Assembly (NCBI GenBank): GCA_039964455.1
Contig: JBDVXK010000015.1
Coordinates: 124,001-188,000, forward strand
Length of the DNA: 64,000 nucleotides
Direction: 5' to 3'
From: CALJFL01 sp039964455
GTDB taxonomy: Bacteria > Pseudomonadota > Gammaproteobacteria > Pseudomonadales > Halieaceae
This document shows positions 43,501 to 53,180 of this stretch, piece by piece (within the stretch, counting starts at the first letter, position 1; every line of letters starts with the position of its first letter). The notes beneath the pieces were generated by a model. The model was not told the DNA's origin. It saw nothing but the letters and a program-made list of their open reading frames with translations, and made no database searches. Position numbers and translations under genes: made by a program.

Positions 43501-44220
43501 CTAGCTTGTCAGGAGCTGGGCAACAAGCCCTTCAGCCAGGTCTGTAGCCAGCCCCGGGCGACATTCATCAAACAGACTGGCTGACTGCCCTGCTTCCTTA
43601 TTGAGCTCCAGGCAGAGGGCCCCGGCGTCGCGAGCGTGCCTGACAAAGCCGGCGGCTGGATAGACTGTTCCAGACGTACCCATGGCAATGAAGAGGCCAC
43701 AACTGGCAATGCGTGCATCAATCTCTTCCATGAAATATGGCATCTCTCCAAACCAGACAATATCCGGCCGCACTGATCCCCGACTGCCACAGAGCTCGCA
43801 GAGGCTATTACTATCCAGCCGCGAGGTGATTGCAGCGGATCCGCCGCATGACGTACAGAGCATCGACTGAAGCGTTCCATGCATATGGCAGACCTGCGTG
43901 CTACCTCCGCGCTCGTGCAGGTCATCCACATTCTGAGTTACCAGGAACACCTCACCCGGAAATTCGCGCTGCAATTTCGACACCGCGCGATGCGCCGCAT
44001 TAGGCTGCACCTCAGACAGTTGTTCTCGACGGGCATTGTAGAAACGATAAACCAGATCAGGGTTGCGGGCGAAGGCCTCCGGTGTGGCTATTTCCATGGG
44101 GTCGTGCTGCTCCCATAAACCGTCGGAATCGCGAAATGTCGCCAGTCCCGACTCTGCCGACACGCCTGCTCCGGTCAGTATGACAATTTGGTCGATGTAT
44201 CGGTCATTGAAGTAAGGCAT
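43501..44220 (-). CDS. cobB: NAD-dependent protein deacylase (sirtuin, CobB class III)
   Basis: 239 residues from the ATG at 44220, preceded by GGGAAGAGG. NAD-binding motif T-G-A-G-V-S-A-E-S-G-L-A-T-F-R, catalytic region T-Q-N-V-D-D-L-H-E-R-G-G ... H-M-H-G, and a zinc site C-T-S-C ... C-E-L-C are intact. The pair Y-N-A-R in R-F-Y-N-A-R-R-E marks class III sirtuins that also remove succinyl and malonyl groups from lysine. It is divergent from the LLM oxidoreductase gene. Confidence 0.95.
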   Translation of the reverse strand: MPYFNDRYIDQIVILTGAGVSAESGLATFRDSDGLWEQHDPMEIATPEAFARNPDLVYRFYNARREQLSEVQPNAAHRAVSKLQREFPGEVFLVTQNVDDLHERGGSTQVCHMHGTLQSMLCTSCGGSAAITSRLDSNSLCELCGSRGSVRPDIVWFGEMPYFMEEIDARIASCGLFIAMGTSGTVYPAAGFVRHARDAGALCLELNKEAGQSASLFDECRPGLATDLAEGLVAQLLTS

Positions 44221-44322
44221 GCCTCTTCCCTGCAAGTTTAGCGCCTGACAAATTAAAGTACCCGGCAACGCCCAACATTCTCGAACATCGGCACAATGCG
44301 GTAAAGCAGCAGAGGACTTAAA

Positions 44323-45192
44323 TTGAAATTCGTACTATCTACATCGTTCAGTACTGTGGCCCATCTGACGGAGCTTGCACCGGTAGCGGACACCCATGGC
44401 TGGCACTCCATGTCGTTCTCGGATCACGTCGTTAATCCGGCGGAGATCAACACGCCCTACCCCTACACTGACGATGGCAGTCGGCGCTGGCAGCCTTTCA
44501 CGGACTGGCCTGACCCCTGGGTGATGATAGGCGCGCTTGCCACCATCACCAAGCGCCTGCGTTTCACCAACAATATATTTGTGCTGCCCATGCGCAACCC
44601 CTACCTGGTCGCTAAATCGATCAGCACTGCCGCCATTGTTTCCAACAACAGGGTAACGGCGGCATTTGGCGTGGGTTGGTCCCGGGACGAGTTTGAACTT
44701 ATGCAGCAGGACTTCTCCACCCGTGGCAAACGTACCGACGAGATGCTGGAGGTTATGCGCCTGCTCTGGACTGGCAAAATGGTGGACTACCAGGGCAAGT
44801 ACTACCAGTTCAGCGCAATGGAAATGAATCCCGCACCCAGTGAGGCAATACCGATCTGGATTGGCGGAATCTCCGAGCCGGCAATGAAAAGAGCGGCCCG
44901 TGTTGCAGACGGTTGGGTAACTGACCTGCAAAGCACGGCAGATATTATCGAATCGATAGGACGAATCCAGCAATGGCGGCGAGAATTCGGCCGCGAGAAC
45001 GAACCCTTTGAAGTGATGGCCACACCCAATGACGCCTGGGATGTGGACGGATACAAGCGACTAGAGGACGCCGGTGTCTCTCACATCCTGACTATGCCCT
45101 GGCCGTTTTATCACGGGGAGTCAGACAAGCTGGAGCACAAGCTGGATGGTATCAGGCGCTACGCAGACGACATCATTTCAGCATTCGACTAG
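44323..45192 (+). CDS. LLM-family flavin- or F420-dependent oxidoreductase
   Basis: 289 residues from a TTG with AGAGGA upstream. Luciferase-like features: M-S-F-S-D-H-V near residue 30, A-T-I-T-K-R-L-R-F, G-V-G-W-S-R-D-E-F, and E-A-I-P-I-W-I-G-G-I-S-E-P-A-M-K-R-A-A-R. The closest group by eye is the one named TIGR03619 (probable F420-dependent oxidoreductases), but use of FMN is equally possible in a gammaproteobacterium. Substrate unknown. The stop codon abuts the end of convergent addA. Confidence 0.9.
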   Translation: MKFVLSTSFSTVAHLTELAPVADTHGWHSMSFSDHVVNPAEINTPYPYTDDGSRRWQPFTDWPDPWVMIGALATITKRLRFTNNIFVLPMRNPYLVAKSISTAAIVSNNRVTAAFGVGWSRDEFELMQQDFSTRGKRTDEMLEVMRLLWTGKMVDYQGKYYQFSAMEMNPAPSEAIPIWIGGISEPAMKRAARVADGWVTDLQSTADIIESIGRIQQWRREFGRENEPFEVMATPNDAWDVDGYKRLEDAGVSHILTMPWPFYHGESDKLEHKLDGIRRYADDIISAFD

Positions 45193-48100
45193 TTAGCCGT
45201 TGTCCACGCGATGGAAATGCCCCAGCCCGGCAAAATAAAGTGCAGTGGCCACAGGTTCTGGCCCCAGAGTTGCGACGGCTGCGCGATAGTTGGCCAGCTG
45301 AGCTCTATAGCTGGCCTCCTCCCCTTGCAGGAAATCGCCTAGCGCTTGGCCTTCTGCGGGCCTGCTGGTCTTGTAATCAACGACCCAGCGAACACCGGAG
45401 CTGGCGTCGATAAAGGTTCTGTCGATCACCAGGCTGGCGATCGCGCCCTGTTCATCTACTCGGGTTAGCGGAAGTTCACAGGCAGACGCCGGGTGATCCC
45501 GGGACAGTAGCCAGCGACCGTGCTCAGTATCTGCCAGGGTGGCATCGACTGCCTGCAGTGCTCGCTCCACTGCCTGGGCCAGGGCCTCCCCGCTCAAGCC
45601 CAGTTGTCGCAGGGTAAATGTACACAGCGTCTTCTCGCTATCGCTGCATTGGTCTGGCAACACCTGCGTCTGCGCAAGCATTTCCAGCAGTGTGTGCACG
45701 GCTGTGCCCACGTGTCGGTCCGCCTGATTCAGCACCAACGAAGGGATGTTATTGGCAACGGCTGGCTCATCTGCGATTTCCTGAACGCTCTCTGCGGCGG
45801 CTACGTTGCGCACTCGAATTAGCGGCCTTACTTGGTCGCCTGCGGCCTGCGCTGTGACAGTGACAGCTGATTCGGCTTCCTCATGCACGGTCATGGCCGA
45901 CTCAAATGAAGGCCAGATCGACGCCAGCAAGGTAGAGGCACCCGGTTTTTTGAATACCTGCTTGCCCTCATCGAAGCCTGGCCTCGCGGTCAACACAAGG
46001 TGCTGTACTGCTCGGGTAGCCCCCACGTACAGCAAGCGCGTATTTTCAAGCAAACCCTTGCGCTTACGTTCGGCGCGTAAATAGTTATAGAGGCTGGGGT
46101 CGCCATCGGCGCTGTGATCGTCGGCAGCAAGCAAAAACTCTCTCTCGCCTGACCCACTCGTATGTTCATCCCAGAGCAGCAGGTTACGCGAATCGCTGCG
46201 AGGGGTGCGCGCGAGGTCGGGAATGATGACCCAGTCGAACTCCAGCCCTTTGGCCTTGTGCAGCGTCATTACCTGCAGCGTGGCATCAACATCACCCGGG
46301 TGGGCGTACAGTCGATCCACGCGCTGTTGCAACCAGGGAATATCCAGCCCGCGACCTTCACTTTCAGCCAGCTCTAGCAGCTGAAAAAACTGTTCGGCAT
46401 CGGCGTGCGCATCCGTTGAAGCGGGTATCGAAGGGCCGGCGAGTCGTATCCAGAGTTGCTCCAACCACGCGCGCAGCCCAAGCCGATCGCGTGTTTGCTC
46501 AGCCCAGACTGCGGCGCTCGCCAAGGCTTCGACGCGCTTACGCCCATCAGGCGTGAGTGCGTCAACAAGTTCCCTAGCGGCCATGCTGTCGGCGATGACT
46601 GAGTGTTTTTCGCCCTCACCCCAGCGCGCAACCCGCAACAGATCATCCAGCATCAGGCCACACCAGGGTGCCCTCAGCAAAGCCAGCCAGGCCAGCCGGT
46701 CGTAACGATTAGCCAGTGCCCTGCACAGGGTCATGAGATCCACGATGACAGGCGCATCGGCGAGACTATCTATATCCTGGGCCGCATAGTTTATGCCCCC
46801 CGCTCGGAGTACTGCCAAGAGTGGTCTGAGCTGGCTACGTGTGCGACCTAAAAGGGCAATCGACTGACAGTCTGGCTCTGCGATTGCCCTGGCGACCTGC
46901 TCGCAGACAAAGCTTGCCTCGTCGGCTTCCGCGCTGTCTCCATGAAATGCATTCATGGTGACCGGCACCGAACCGTCATCAGGTTTCACGGCCTCGGCAC
47001 GAGTATAAGCAACCATTCCCCTGGCCATATCATCCTGCGATGGAAATGCCGCCTCGAAGGTTTCGTTCACCCAATTCACGACCCCACCACGTGATCGGAA
47101 ATTGCAGCGTAATTGCAGGAAGTTTAGCGGCAGCCCATTAAAGCCCTCATCTCGCGCCTTAAGGAAGAGGCTGACATTGGCGTCTCTAAACCCGTAAATG
47201 GATTGCATGCCATCGCCGACAATCATCAGTGTTCTCGGAGTGGCCGGCTGCGTTTGGTTAAACTCGTGCCAGCCTCGGGTCAATCGCCGCACCAGCTCGA
47301 ACTGACTGATGGCTGTATCCTGGAATTCATCGACAAGAATATGGTCTATGGAATAGTCGAGGCGCATTGCCAGGTCTGTGGGTTGTTCGTCTTCACCCAG
47401 GGCTGCCAGTGCGGACATGGCAACCTGACTGTGATCGACCAGCCCATGGATTTGAAACACCAGTAGCAACTTGGCAGACAACAGAGGCAGTACGCGCGAA
47501 AGATGCAGTACCATTTGCCAAGCTGAGTTTTTCTCGCCAATTTCGGGGAGAAAGAATATCTCCCTGAGAGTGTTTTCCAAGCCCTCTACTTCGCGTAATT
47601 CGTCGATAAGCTCGGCTAGTGCCTCGCGTTGTGCATTGGCTTCGCCCTTGCCTGCCGGAAAGCCCATGGACTTGTTGATACTGACGCGCCAGGTACCTCC
47701 GCCAGTTAACAACATCGACGCCAGCTGCCGCCACGCTTGCAGGTCAGCCGATAGCGCTGAGGGGAAAGCCTCTGGGCTGTGCAAGCCTGAGTTGCTGGCC
47801 TGGTACTGTAAAAAGCCTAACAACGCAGACTGGTGGGGCAGGAAGACCGACTCTAGGGATTGCAGGGAGTCGCTGACCAACATATCCACCACCTGACGAA
47901 GATAGGCCTCAGACTCGTCTGGTGAATGGTGGACGCCCACGTATTCACGCCATTGGTCTCGCCTGGCCAGCATTGCAACCAACAGTTCCTGCAGTCGATC
48001 CCAGTTGTTATCAAAGTGCAGCAATAGCTCCTGCAGGTCAGAAACTTCCGGACGATTGGAGCCCAGCTCATCAAACAAGGATTGCACGGCTTCGATATAG

Positions 48101-48540
48101 AGTTCACCCGCCTGGTCCGTGACCGACGCCTGTCCGCCAAAACTGCTCAGCACCGGCATTTGCCGCGTCAATGAGGCGCAAAAGCTGTCTATGGTCTTTA
48201 CATTCAGGCGCACGACATTGTCCAGCAGCTGCCAGCTATTGGCCTGCTCGTGCGTCAATACGGCTTCAGCCAATCTGCGCGTGGTGGCCTCATGGGCGCC
48301 ATTGCAGGTTCGTTGCTCTTTGGCCGCCAGCAGCGCGCCGACAATCCGCTCGCGCATTTCAGCAGCGGCTTTTCGGGTGAATGTTATCGCCAGAATCTGC
48401 TCAGGCTTATTCACTCGTGACAGCAGTGCCAGATAACGCTGTATTAAAAGCTCCGTTTTGCCAGAGCCGGCAGGTGCGCTGACACAAAAACTGGCACTGG
48501 TATCCAGCGCCGCGGCTCTCTGGGCAGCATCGGCTATCAC
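45193..48540 (-). CDS. addA: AddA-type helicase-nuclease
   Basis: 1115 residues from a GTG at 48540 with GGAGG seven bases upstream; the GTG overlaps the addB stop as GTGA. Helicase motifs: Walker A A-P-A-G-S-G-K-T, Walker B V-D-E-F-Q-D-T, V-M-T-L-H-K-A-K-G-L-E-F (motif V) and L-L-Y-V-G-A-T-R-A (motif VI). The C-terminal nuclease has W-V-V-D-Y-K-T-S-R-P and Q-L-A-N-Y-R. With AddB it resects double-strand breaks for RecA loading, replacing RecBCD. Earlier in-frame codons to 48597 add a Cys-rich leader without homology. Confidence 0.93.
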   Translation of the reverse strand: MIADAAQRAAALDTSASFCVSAPAGSGKTELLIQRYLALLSRVNKPEQILAITFTRKAAAEMRERIVGALLAAKEQRTCNGAHEATTRRLAEAVLTHEQANSWQLLDNVVRLNVKTIDSFCASLTRQMPVLSSFGGQASVTDQAGELYIEAVQSLFDELGSNRPEVSDLQELLLHFDNNWDRLQELLVAMLARRDQWREYVGVHHSPDESEAYLRQVVDMLVSDSLQSLESVFLPHQSALLGFLQYQASNSGLHSPEAFPSALSADLQAWRQLASMLLTGGGTWRVSINKSMGFPAGKGEANAQREALAELIDELREVEGLENTLREIFFLPEIGEKNSAWQMVLHLSRVLPLLSAKLLLVFQIHGLVDHSQVAMSALAALGEDEQPTDLAMRLDYSIDHILVDEFQDTAISQFELVRRLTRGWHEFNQTQPATPRTLMIVGDGMQSIYGFRDANVSLFLKARDEGFNGLPLNFLQLRCNFRSRGGVVNWVNETFEAAFPSQDDMARGMVAYTRAEAVKPDDGSVPVTMNAFHGDSAEADEASFVCEQVARAIAEPDCQSIALLGRTRSQLRPLLAVLRAGGINYAAQDIDSLADAPVIVDLMTLCRALANRYDRLAWLALLRAPWCGLMLDDLLRVARWGEGEKHSVIADSMAARELVDALTPDGRKRVEALASAAVWAEQTRDRLGLRAWLEQLWIRLAGPSIPASTDAHADAEQFFQLLELAESEGRGLDIPWLQQRVDRLYAHPGDVDATLQVMTLHKAKGLEFDWVIIPDLARTPRSDSRNLLLWDEHTSGSGEREFLLAADDHSADGDPSLYNYLRAERKRKGLLENTRLLYVGATRAVQHLVLTARPGFDEGKQVFKKPGASTLLASIWPSFESAMTVHEEAESAVTVTAQAAGDQVRPLIRVRNVAAAESVQEIADEPAVANNIPSLVLNQADRHVGTAVHTLLEMLAQTQVLPDQCSDSEKTLCTFTLRQLGLSGEALAQAVERALQAVDATLADTEHGRWLLSRDHPASACELPLTRVDEQGAIASLVIDRTFIDASSGVRWVVDYKTSRPAEGQALGDFLQGEEASYRAQLANYRAAVATLGPEPVATALYFAGLGHFHRVDNG

Positions 48541-51233
48541 TGCAAATCCTCCGACTGCACATCTGCACCCACACGGCACAGCGACTGCAATCCGCACCAG
48601 CTACAGCTGTCGTTGGCCAGCGGATCAACCGCAGCCTTCCCAGCCAGAAAATCGTCCGCCAGTTGCTCCAGCTGCGCTTGCCAGACGCGATTGAGGCTGG
48701 GCCAGTCGTCTGCGTCGACCTTGCCTTTTACCGCCTTGCTTATATCGGTTGCAATGCCGGGCGCGAATGCAGTTTCACCCAGACCAACAAACTTGCTTTC
48801 TCTTGCGCGCACTTGGGCGAAGGACAAGGCAGCAGGCTGTTCGGCTGCCGCCAGCCCATACAGTAGTAGTTGCGGTTTCGCCGGTCGCCGGCCAAGCCAG
48901 TCACCGACCTTGCTGACTGACGACTTATAGTCAACGATCGCCACGCCGCCATCCGCGAGCGCATCGACCCGGTCAACCTGCAACTGCAGTGTGAGTCGGC
49001 CCAGACTGACAGTCATTTCCTGTTCACGCGCCACCACGTTAAATGCATCCTCGCGCGCCCGTTCCACGCCCAACCACTCGTGGAGCAGCACGGCCAGTCT
49101 GCGCTCTTCGAGCTCAAGGCAGGCCACACCCACTTGCCGGCGACGGGCCGTGGACAATTTTTCAAGACCCGCACTCGCGCTGCTACTGCACAGCGCTTGC
49201 TCAGTCTCGGAATTCAAGGCCGCAAGGCCCGAGCTATCCTCAAGATTCCCCCAAAGCACAAAGAGCGCCTCGTGTAACAGCGAGCCCCGCTCTGCGGCAC
49301 TCAGCGACGCCGAGGGCTCGGCCAGAGGCCGCGCCTGTAAGCGGTGACGGGCGAATGCCCTGAAGGGACATTGCGACTGGTTTTCGAGTAACCCACTGCC
49401 ACCGGAAAGCGTTTTCAGCTCGTCGTCTGCAAGCGCCGGCGCTGCACTATCGTCAAGCGCATCGATGTCACGCTGCTGATGTTGCGCTGTCCAGCGGGCA
49501 TCAATCATCGGCGGCGGTGGCAGTTGATCAACAGGCTGGAAGGAAGACACCAGCGCGCTGGGCGAGTCGGGAACCCCATCTACATGTGTCGCATAACTAA
49601 CGTAAAGCTGGCCGCTTGTACGGCGGAAAGAAGTCATTAAGCGCTCGGAAAAGCGCCACTCTCTTTCAGCACTACTGTGTGGCATATCGCCAGAACGTTG
49701 CAGCACAAGCGGTATCAGCGGATTAGGGCGAGCCGCCGCGGGCCAGGAGGATGCCTGCATACCGCAAACCCAGAGCTGATCGAATTGCAGCCCTGCAGCC
49801 TCTAGCGTACCCAGCACCTGGATATTGCTATCGGCGGTCTTTGGTTGGGATATTCGCTCGGCACTTAATCTGCGCAGTAGACTCAGCGCCTGCGACAATG
49901 GCATGGGCTCGCAAAGGGCATCGAAGTCGGCGAAGTCTTCCAGTAAGCGTAACCACTGTTCCACCTGCTGAAATTCAAGGGAATCGAGACTTTGCGTCCC
50001 GGGCCATCGCCCCAGCGCTAACACGTCCTGTATTTGCTGCAGCCACTGGGAAGGCAGACGTTTGGAACGCAACTCCCTGCGGCTGGCAAGATCCATCAGC
50101 AGGTCAGCTAGCGACTCAAGACCTGTCGCGTACTTGCTGGATACAAGAAAGCGCAGCTCTCCTGTTTCTAACTGCGTCTGGCCAATATCGAATAAGGCAC
50201 TCACCAGCCGCGACAGCGAGGACGCGGCGATTGGACCAAAATCGAGAAACCGTGATTGCAGCAGACTTACCACTTCGTCCAGTGCAATGTGGGAGCTCGC
50301 CAGTGTGAGCATGCGCAATGCGTCCCTAATAACAGGCGCCTCTGCAAGTGTAATGGCGGTCGAGAAGTTTACTGGCAAGCTTGTGTAGTTACTGCCAAGA
50401 CAGTCAAATTCTCGGCGCAGAAGATGCTCTATAGCGTTTCGGTCCTGGGTCATGTCAGGGATGACCAGCCCCACGGTGCACTCAGGATCCTCTTGATAGT
50501 GTGAAGCAGCCCAGCTGGCCATGGCTGCCAGCTCTGTTCGCCGATCCGGTAGCGCGACAAGCCTTGGCGGCAACGATTCAGCCCCCGGATCAATGTGTTG
50601 CAAGCTTTTGCAAAGCTTTGTAAGCAGCGCTTGAGAGAGGGGTGGCAGGTCATCTACTTCCAGCAGCACGAGCTCAGCTTGGGCGCCAGCCGGCTCCAGA
50701 GAGTTGAGTGCTGCAAGGCAGTCTGCTGGCGTAGCCAGCTCTTCGCCCTCCAGCCTGTTCTCGAAAGCAGATAACCAGCGGTAGAAGGTGCCGCAATCCG
50801 GCTCGAGTTCGAAGTATTGGCGATTGGCCTGCAGGTGTGGGTCCAGGCCCCAGCGAACCAGCGTGTCCCGTGCCTGCTGCGCGAGGGCCGCTGCTGCAGC
50901 TGGCCGAAGCAGGTTTAGGGCGACGCCCTCCGAGTCACTGCGGTCAATTTCCTGCAGCCATAGCTCTGTAAGCTGCGAAGGCGTTAGCACTTTGCGCGGC
51001 GGCAGTTCGCCCAGGGCAACGTGGTGCTGCCATCGCGCCATCAACCAGTTATCAACCGACTGAACGGCCAGTGTGGGCCAGCTAGTCCTCCCCCGCTCGG
51101 CCTGCAGCAAGTCCCAGGCAGCTCTGACCCTGCGAGCAAGCCGCAGGTTGGGTGTAAGCAAGGTGCATCCGTCGTCAATAAACGGCAACAAGGGCGTAAT
51201 ATCGAAAAATTTATGGTTGCCGTCGGCAGGCAA
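48537..51233 (-). CDS. addB: AddB-like repair nuclease with iron-sulfur cluster
   Basis: 898 residues from a TTG at 51233 (GGAG six bases upstream); a TTG at 51281 has no ribosome site. The N-terminal helicase-like part lacks a Walker A lysine motif (it reads L-L-T-P-N-L-R-L-A-R-R-V), as in the TIGR03623 'probable DNA repair protein' branch. The C-terminal PD-(D/E)XK nuclease has L-Q-V-D-R-V-D-A-L and A-I-V-D-Y-K-S-S. Four cysteines, one in S-Q-C-P-F-R-A-F and three in C-S-W-C-G-L-Q-S-L-C, should hold a 4Fe-4S cluster. Translationally coupled to addA; divergent from the DAHP synthase gene. Confidence 0.9.
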   Translation of the reverse strand: MPADGNHKFFDITPLLPFIDDGCTLLTPNLRLARRVRAAWDLLQAERGRTSWPTLAVQSVDNWLMARWQHHVALGELPPRKVLTPSQLTELWLQEIDRSDSEGVALNLLRPAAAAALAQQARDTLVRWGLDPHLQANRQYFELEPDCGTFYRWLSAFENRLEGEELATPADCLAALNSLEPAGAQAELVLLEVDDLPPLSQALLTKLCKSLQHIDPGAESLPPRLVALPDRRTELAAMASWAASHYQEDPECTVGLVIPDMTQDRNAIEHLLRREFDCLGSNYTSLPVNFSTAITLAEAPVIRDALRMLTLASSHIALDEVVSLLQSRFLDFGPIAASSLSRLVSALFDIGQTQLETGELRFLVSSKYATGLESLADLLMDLASRRELRSKRLPSQWLQQIQDVLALGRWPGTQSLDSLEFQQVEQWLRLLEDFADFDALCEPMPLSQALSLLRRLSAERISQPKTADSNIQVLGTLEAAGLQFDQLWVCGMQASSWPAAARPNPLIPLVLQRSGDMPHSSAEREWRFSERLMTSFRRTSGQLYVSYATHVDGVPDSPSALVSSFQPVDQLPPPPMIDARWTAQHQQRDIDALDDSAAPALADDELKTLSGGSGLLENQSQCPFRAFARHRLQARPLAEPSASLSAAERGSLLHEALFVLWGNLEDSSGLAALNSETEQALCSSSASAGLEKLSTARRRQVGVACLELEERRLAVLLHEWLGVERAREDAFNVVAREQEMTVSLGRLTLQLQVDRVDALADGGVAIVDYKSSVSKVGDWLGRRPAKPQLLLYGLAAAEQPAALSFAQVRARESKFVGLGETAFAPGIATDISKAVKGKVDADDWPSLNRVWQAQLEQLADDFLAGKAAVDPLANDSCSWCGLQSLCRVGADVQSEDLQ

Positions 51234-51352
51234 GGCAGTCTCCGTTTTAACCTGCTGCGTCCAATCTAGGAATACAGGCAACGCTACTATAGAATGGCGC
51301 GCCCGCAGTGAGCTATAACTGCGGCGAGAAATACTCTATCAGGTAAACAGCA

Positions 51353-52429
51353 ATGAGCAACATCGAAGTACACAATGTTAATGTCGCCAGTCAGGATATC
51401 CTGATTACGCCGCAGGCATTGAAAGAGGCGCTTCCGCTTTCGGAGCAAGTCACTAAAACCGTCGCTGACAGCCGCCAGGTCATCGAAAATATTCTGGACC
51501 GCAAGGACCCACGTATTTTTGTTGTCGTGGGCCCCTGCTCGATTCACGATGTGGATGCCGCAATGGATTATGCCCGGCGCTTGCGAGTACTGGCTGAAGA
51601 GCTTTCCGACACGCTGTATATCGTGATGCGCGTCTACTTCGAAAAACCACGCACAACGGTAGGCTGGAAAGGCCTGATCAACGACCCTTATCTGGATGAC
51701 TCTTTCAAGATTGAAGATGGTCTTCACATTGGACGTAAGCTGTTGCTGGATATCCTGGATCTTGGCTTACCTACCTCGACCGAGGCTCTGGATCCGATAT
51801 CACCCCAGTACATCCAAGACCTGATTAGCTGGTCTGCGATAGGCGCGCGCACCACTGAATCCCAGACCCACCGGGAAATGGCCAGCGGCCTGTCATCTGC
51901 GGTTGGCTTTAAAAATGGCACCGACGGTGGACTCACCGTCGCCACCAATGCCCTGAATTCCGTGGCCAAACCGCACCGCTTTCTGGGAATCAATCGCCAG
52001 GGGCAGGTGTCGGTGTTCACGACCCGCGGCAATCCCTATGGGCATATTGTGCTCAGGGGCGGAAGCAAGGGGCCGAACTATGACTCAGTGCATGTGAAAC
52101 TGTGTGAAGAGGCTTTGGAAAAGGCCGGCGTCGTACCCAATATCATGGTCGATTGCAGCCATGCCAACTCCAACAAACAGCCCGAACTACAGCCGCTGGT
52201 GGTTGAAAATGTTGGCAACCAGATTGTTGAGGGCAATCAGTCCATTGTCGGCTTGATGATCGAATCTCACCTTAAGGCCGGCAACCAGTCTATCCCGGAC
52301 GACCTGGATCAACTGGAATACGGCGTCTCCGTCACCGACGGTTGTATAAACTGGGAAGCGACCGAAACCTGCCTGCGTGAGTTGCGGGAGAAGCTCAAAG
52401 AGACGCTCCCGCAGAGGCAGCTCGGCTAG
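51353..52429 (+). CDS. aroG: 3-deoxy-7-phosphoheptulonate (DAHP) synthase, class I
   Basis: 358 residues, the AroF/G/H type. Marks include V-V-G-P-C-S-I-H-D near residue 60 (metal Cys), F-E-K-P-R-T-T-V-G-W-K-G-L, G-A-R-T-T-E-S-Q and M-V-D-C-S-H-A-N-S-N-K near 270. It joins phosphoenolpyruvate and erythrose 4-phosphate, the first step to aromatic amino acids. Which amino acid inhibits it (Phe, Tyr or Trp) cannot be told by eye, so the G in the symbol is a placeholder. Its end overlaps convergent nfuA by four bases. Confidence 0.93.
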   Translation: MSNIEVHNVNVASQDILITPQALKEALPLSEQVTKTVADSRQVIENILDRKDPRIFVVVGPCSIHDVDAAMDYARRLRVLAEELSDTLYIVMRVYFEKPRTTVGWKGLINDPYLDDSFKIEDGLHIGRKLLLDILDLGLPTSTEALDPISPQYIQDLISWSAIGARTTESQTHREMASGLSSAVGFKNGTDGGLTVATNALNSVAKPHRFLGINRQGQVSVFTTRGNPYGHIVLRGGSKGPNYDSVHVKLCEEALEKAGVVPNIMVDCSHANSNKQPELQPLVVENVGNQIVEGNQSIVGLMIESHLKAGNQSIPDDLDQLEYGVSVTDGCINWEATETCLRELREKLKETLPQRQLG

Positions 52430-53001
52430 TAATAGGCGTTGGAAGTGTCGGTGTGATCGGTCATATCGCGCACACCTTTGAGCTGGGGTAATTGCTCCAG
52501 CAGCGTCTTTTGGACACCGTCTTTGAGCGTCATATCCACGGCACTGCAACCCTGGCAGCCTCCGCCGAAGCGCAGTACCGCGAAGTCATCGTCGGTTACC
52601 TCAACCAGGCTAACCTCGCCGCCATGCGCGGCCAATGCCGGATTCACCTCGTTGTATAGCACGTAGTTGATCCGGTCCTCGATAGCGCTGTCCTCATCGA
52701 CTCGTGGCATCTTCGCGTTAGGCGCTTTGATAGTGAGCTGCCCGCCCATGCGATCCTTGCTGTAATCGACCAGAGCATCTTCGAGAAATGGCAGGCTGCG
52801 ACCATCAAACCAGGCCTTGAAGGCATCAAAATCGCGCTGCTCATCGCCCTCCTGCAGGTCACCTTCACGACAATAGGCAATACAGGTCTCGGCCCTGGGG
52901 GTGCCAGGCTGGTTGATGAAGACCCGGACGCCCAGTGCATCCTCCTGCTTTGTGAGCAATTCAGCGAGGTATTCCTGGGCTGATTCAGTGATGGTGATCA
53001 T
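52426..53001 (-). CDS. nfuA: Fe-S cluster carrier NfuA
   Basis: 191 residues from the ATG at 53001, the same length as E. coli NfuA, and it starts M-I-T-I-T-E-S-A-Q-E-Y-L. The N-terminal A-type domain has lost the cluster cysteines, as normal for NfuA. The C-terminal NifU domain has G-G-G-C-Q-G-C-S-A-V, the C-x-x-C that holds a shared 4Fe-4S cluster. It hands clusters to apo-proteins and protects them under oxidative stress or iron shortage. Two in-frame ATGs upstream (53013 and 53043) are less likely starts. Confidence 0.95.
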   Translation of the reverse strand: MITITESAQEYLAELLTKQEDALGVRVFINQPGTPRAETCIAYCREGDLQEGDEQRDFDAFKAWFDGRSLPFLEDALVDYSKDRMGGQLTIKAPNAKMPRVDEDSAIEDRINYVLYNEVNPALAAHGGEVSLVEVTDDDFAVLRFGGGCQGCSAVDMTLKDGVQKTLLEQLPQLKGVRDMTDHTDTSNAYY

Positions 53002-53048
53002 AAGGTTGTCCATTCCGACTAATTTACTCAGGTATTCTAACAAATAAG

Positions 53049-53081
53049 CTGGTAAATGTACCAGATGTGTTTGAATTCAAA
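53049..53081. promoter_or_regulatory. Two palindromes in the nfuA-metH intergenic region
   Basis: CTGGTA-AATG-TACCAG (53049-53064) and TTTGAATTCAAA (53070-53081) are perfect inverted repeats six bases apart, between nfuA (minus) and metH (plus). A likely metH -10 element, TAGAAT, lies about 25 bases further at 53105. The second palindrome is not a MetR box, since that needs a five-base spacer. The regulator is unknown. Confidence 0.45.
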
Positions 53082-53180
53082 GGCCAGTAGACCCACGTTT
53101 CTGTTAGAATACGCCGTTTTTCGGGGGTCGCGTGCAGACCCTATAACGACCTGAAAGCTGGCAGCCCCAGAGACCTGATC

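Noticed and set aside
53044..53180. Possible cobalamin or SAH riboswitch before metH
   Set aside because: The 137-base space is too short for a B12 riboswitch and has neither a B12 box nor the SAH-riboswitch core. Only a weak GGGTC/GACCC hairpin is present.
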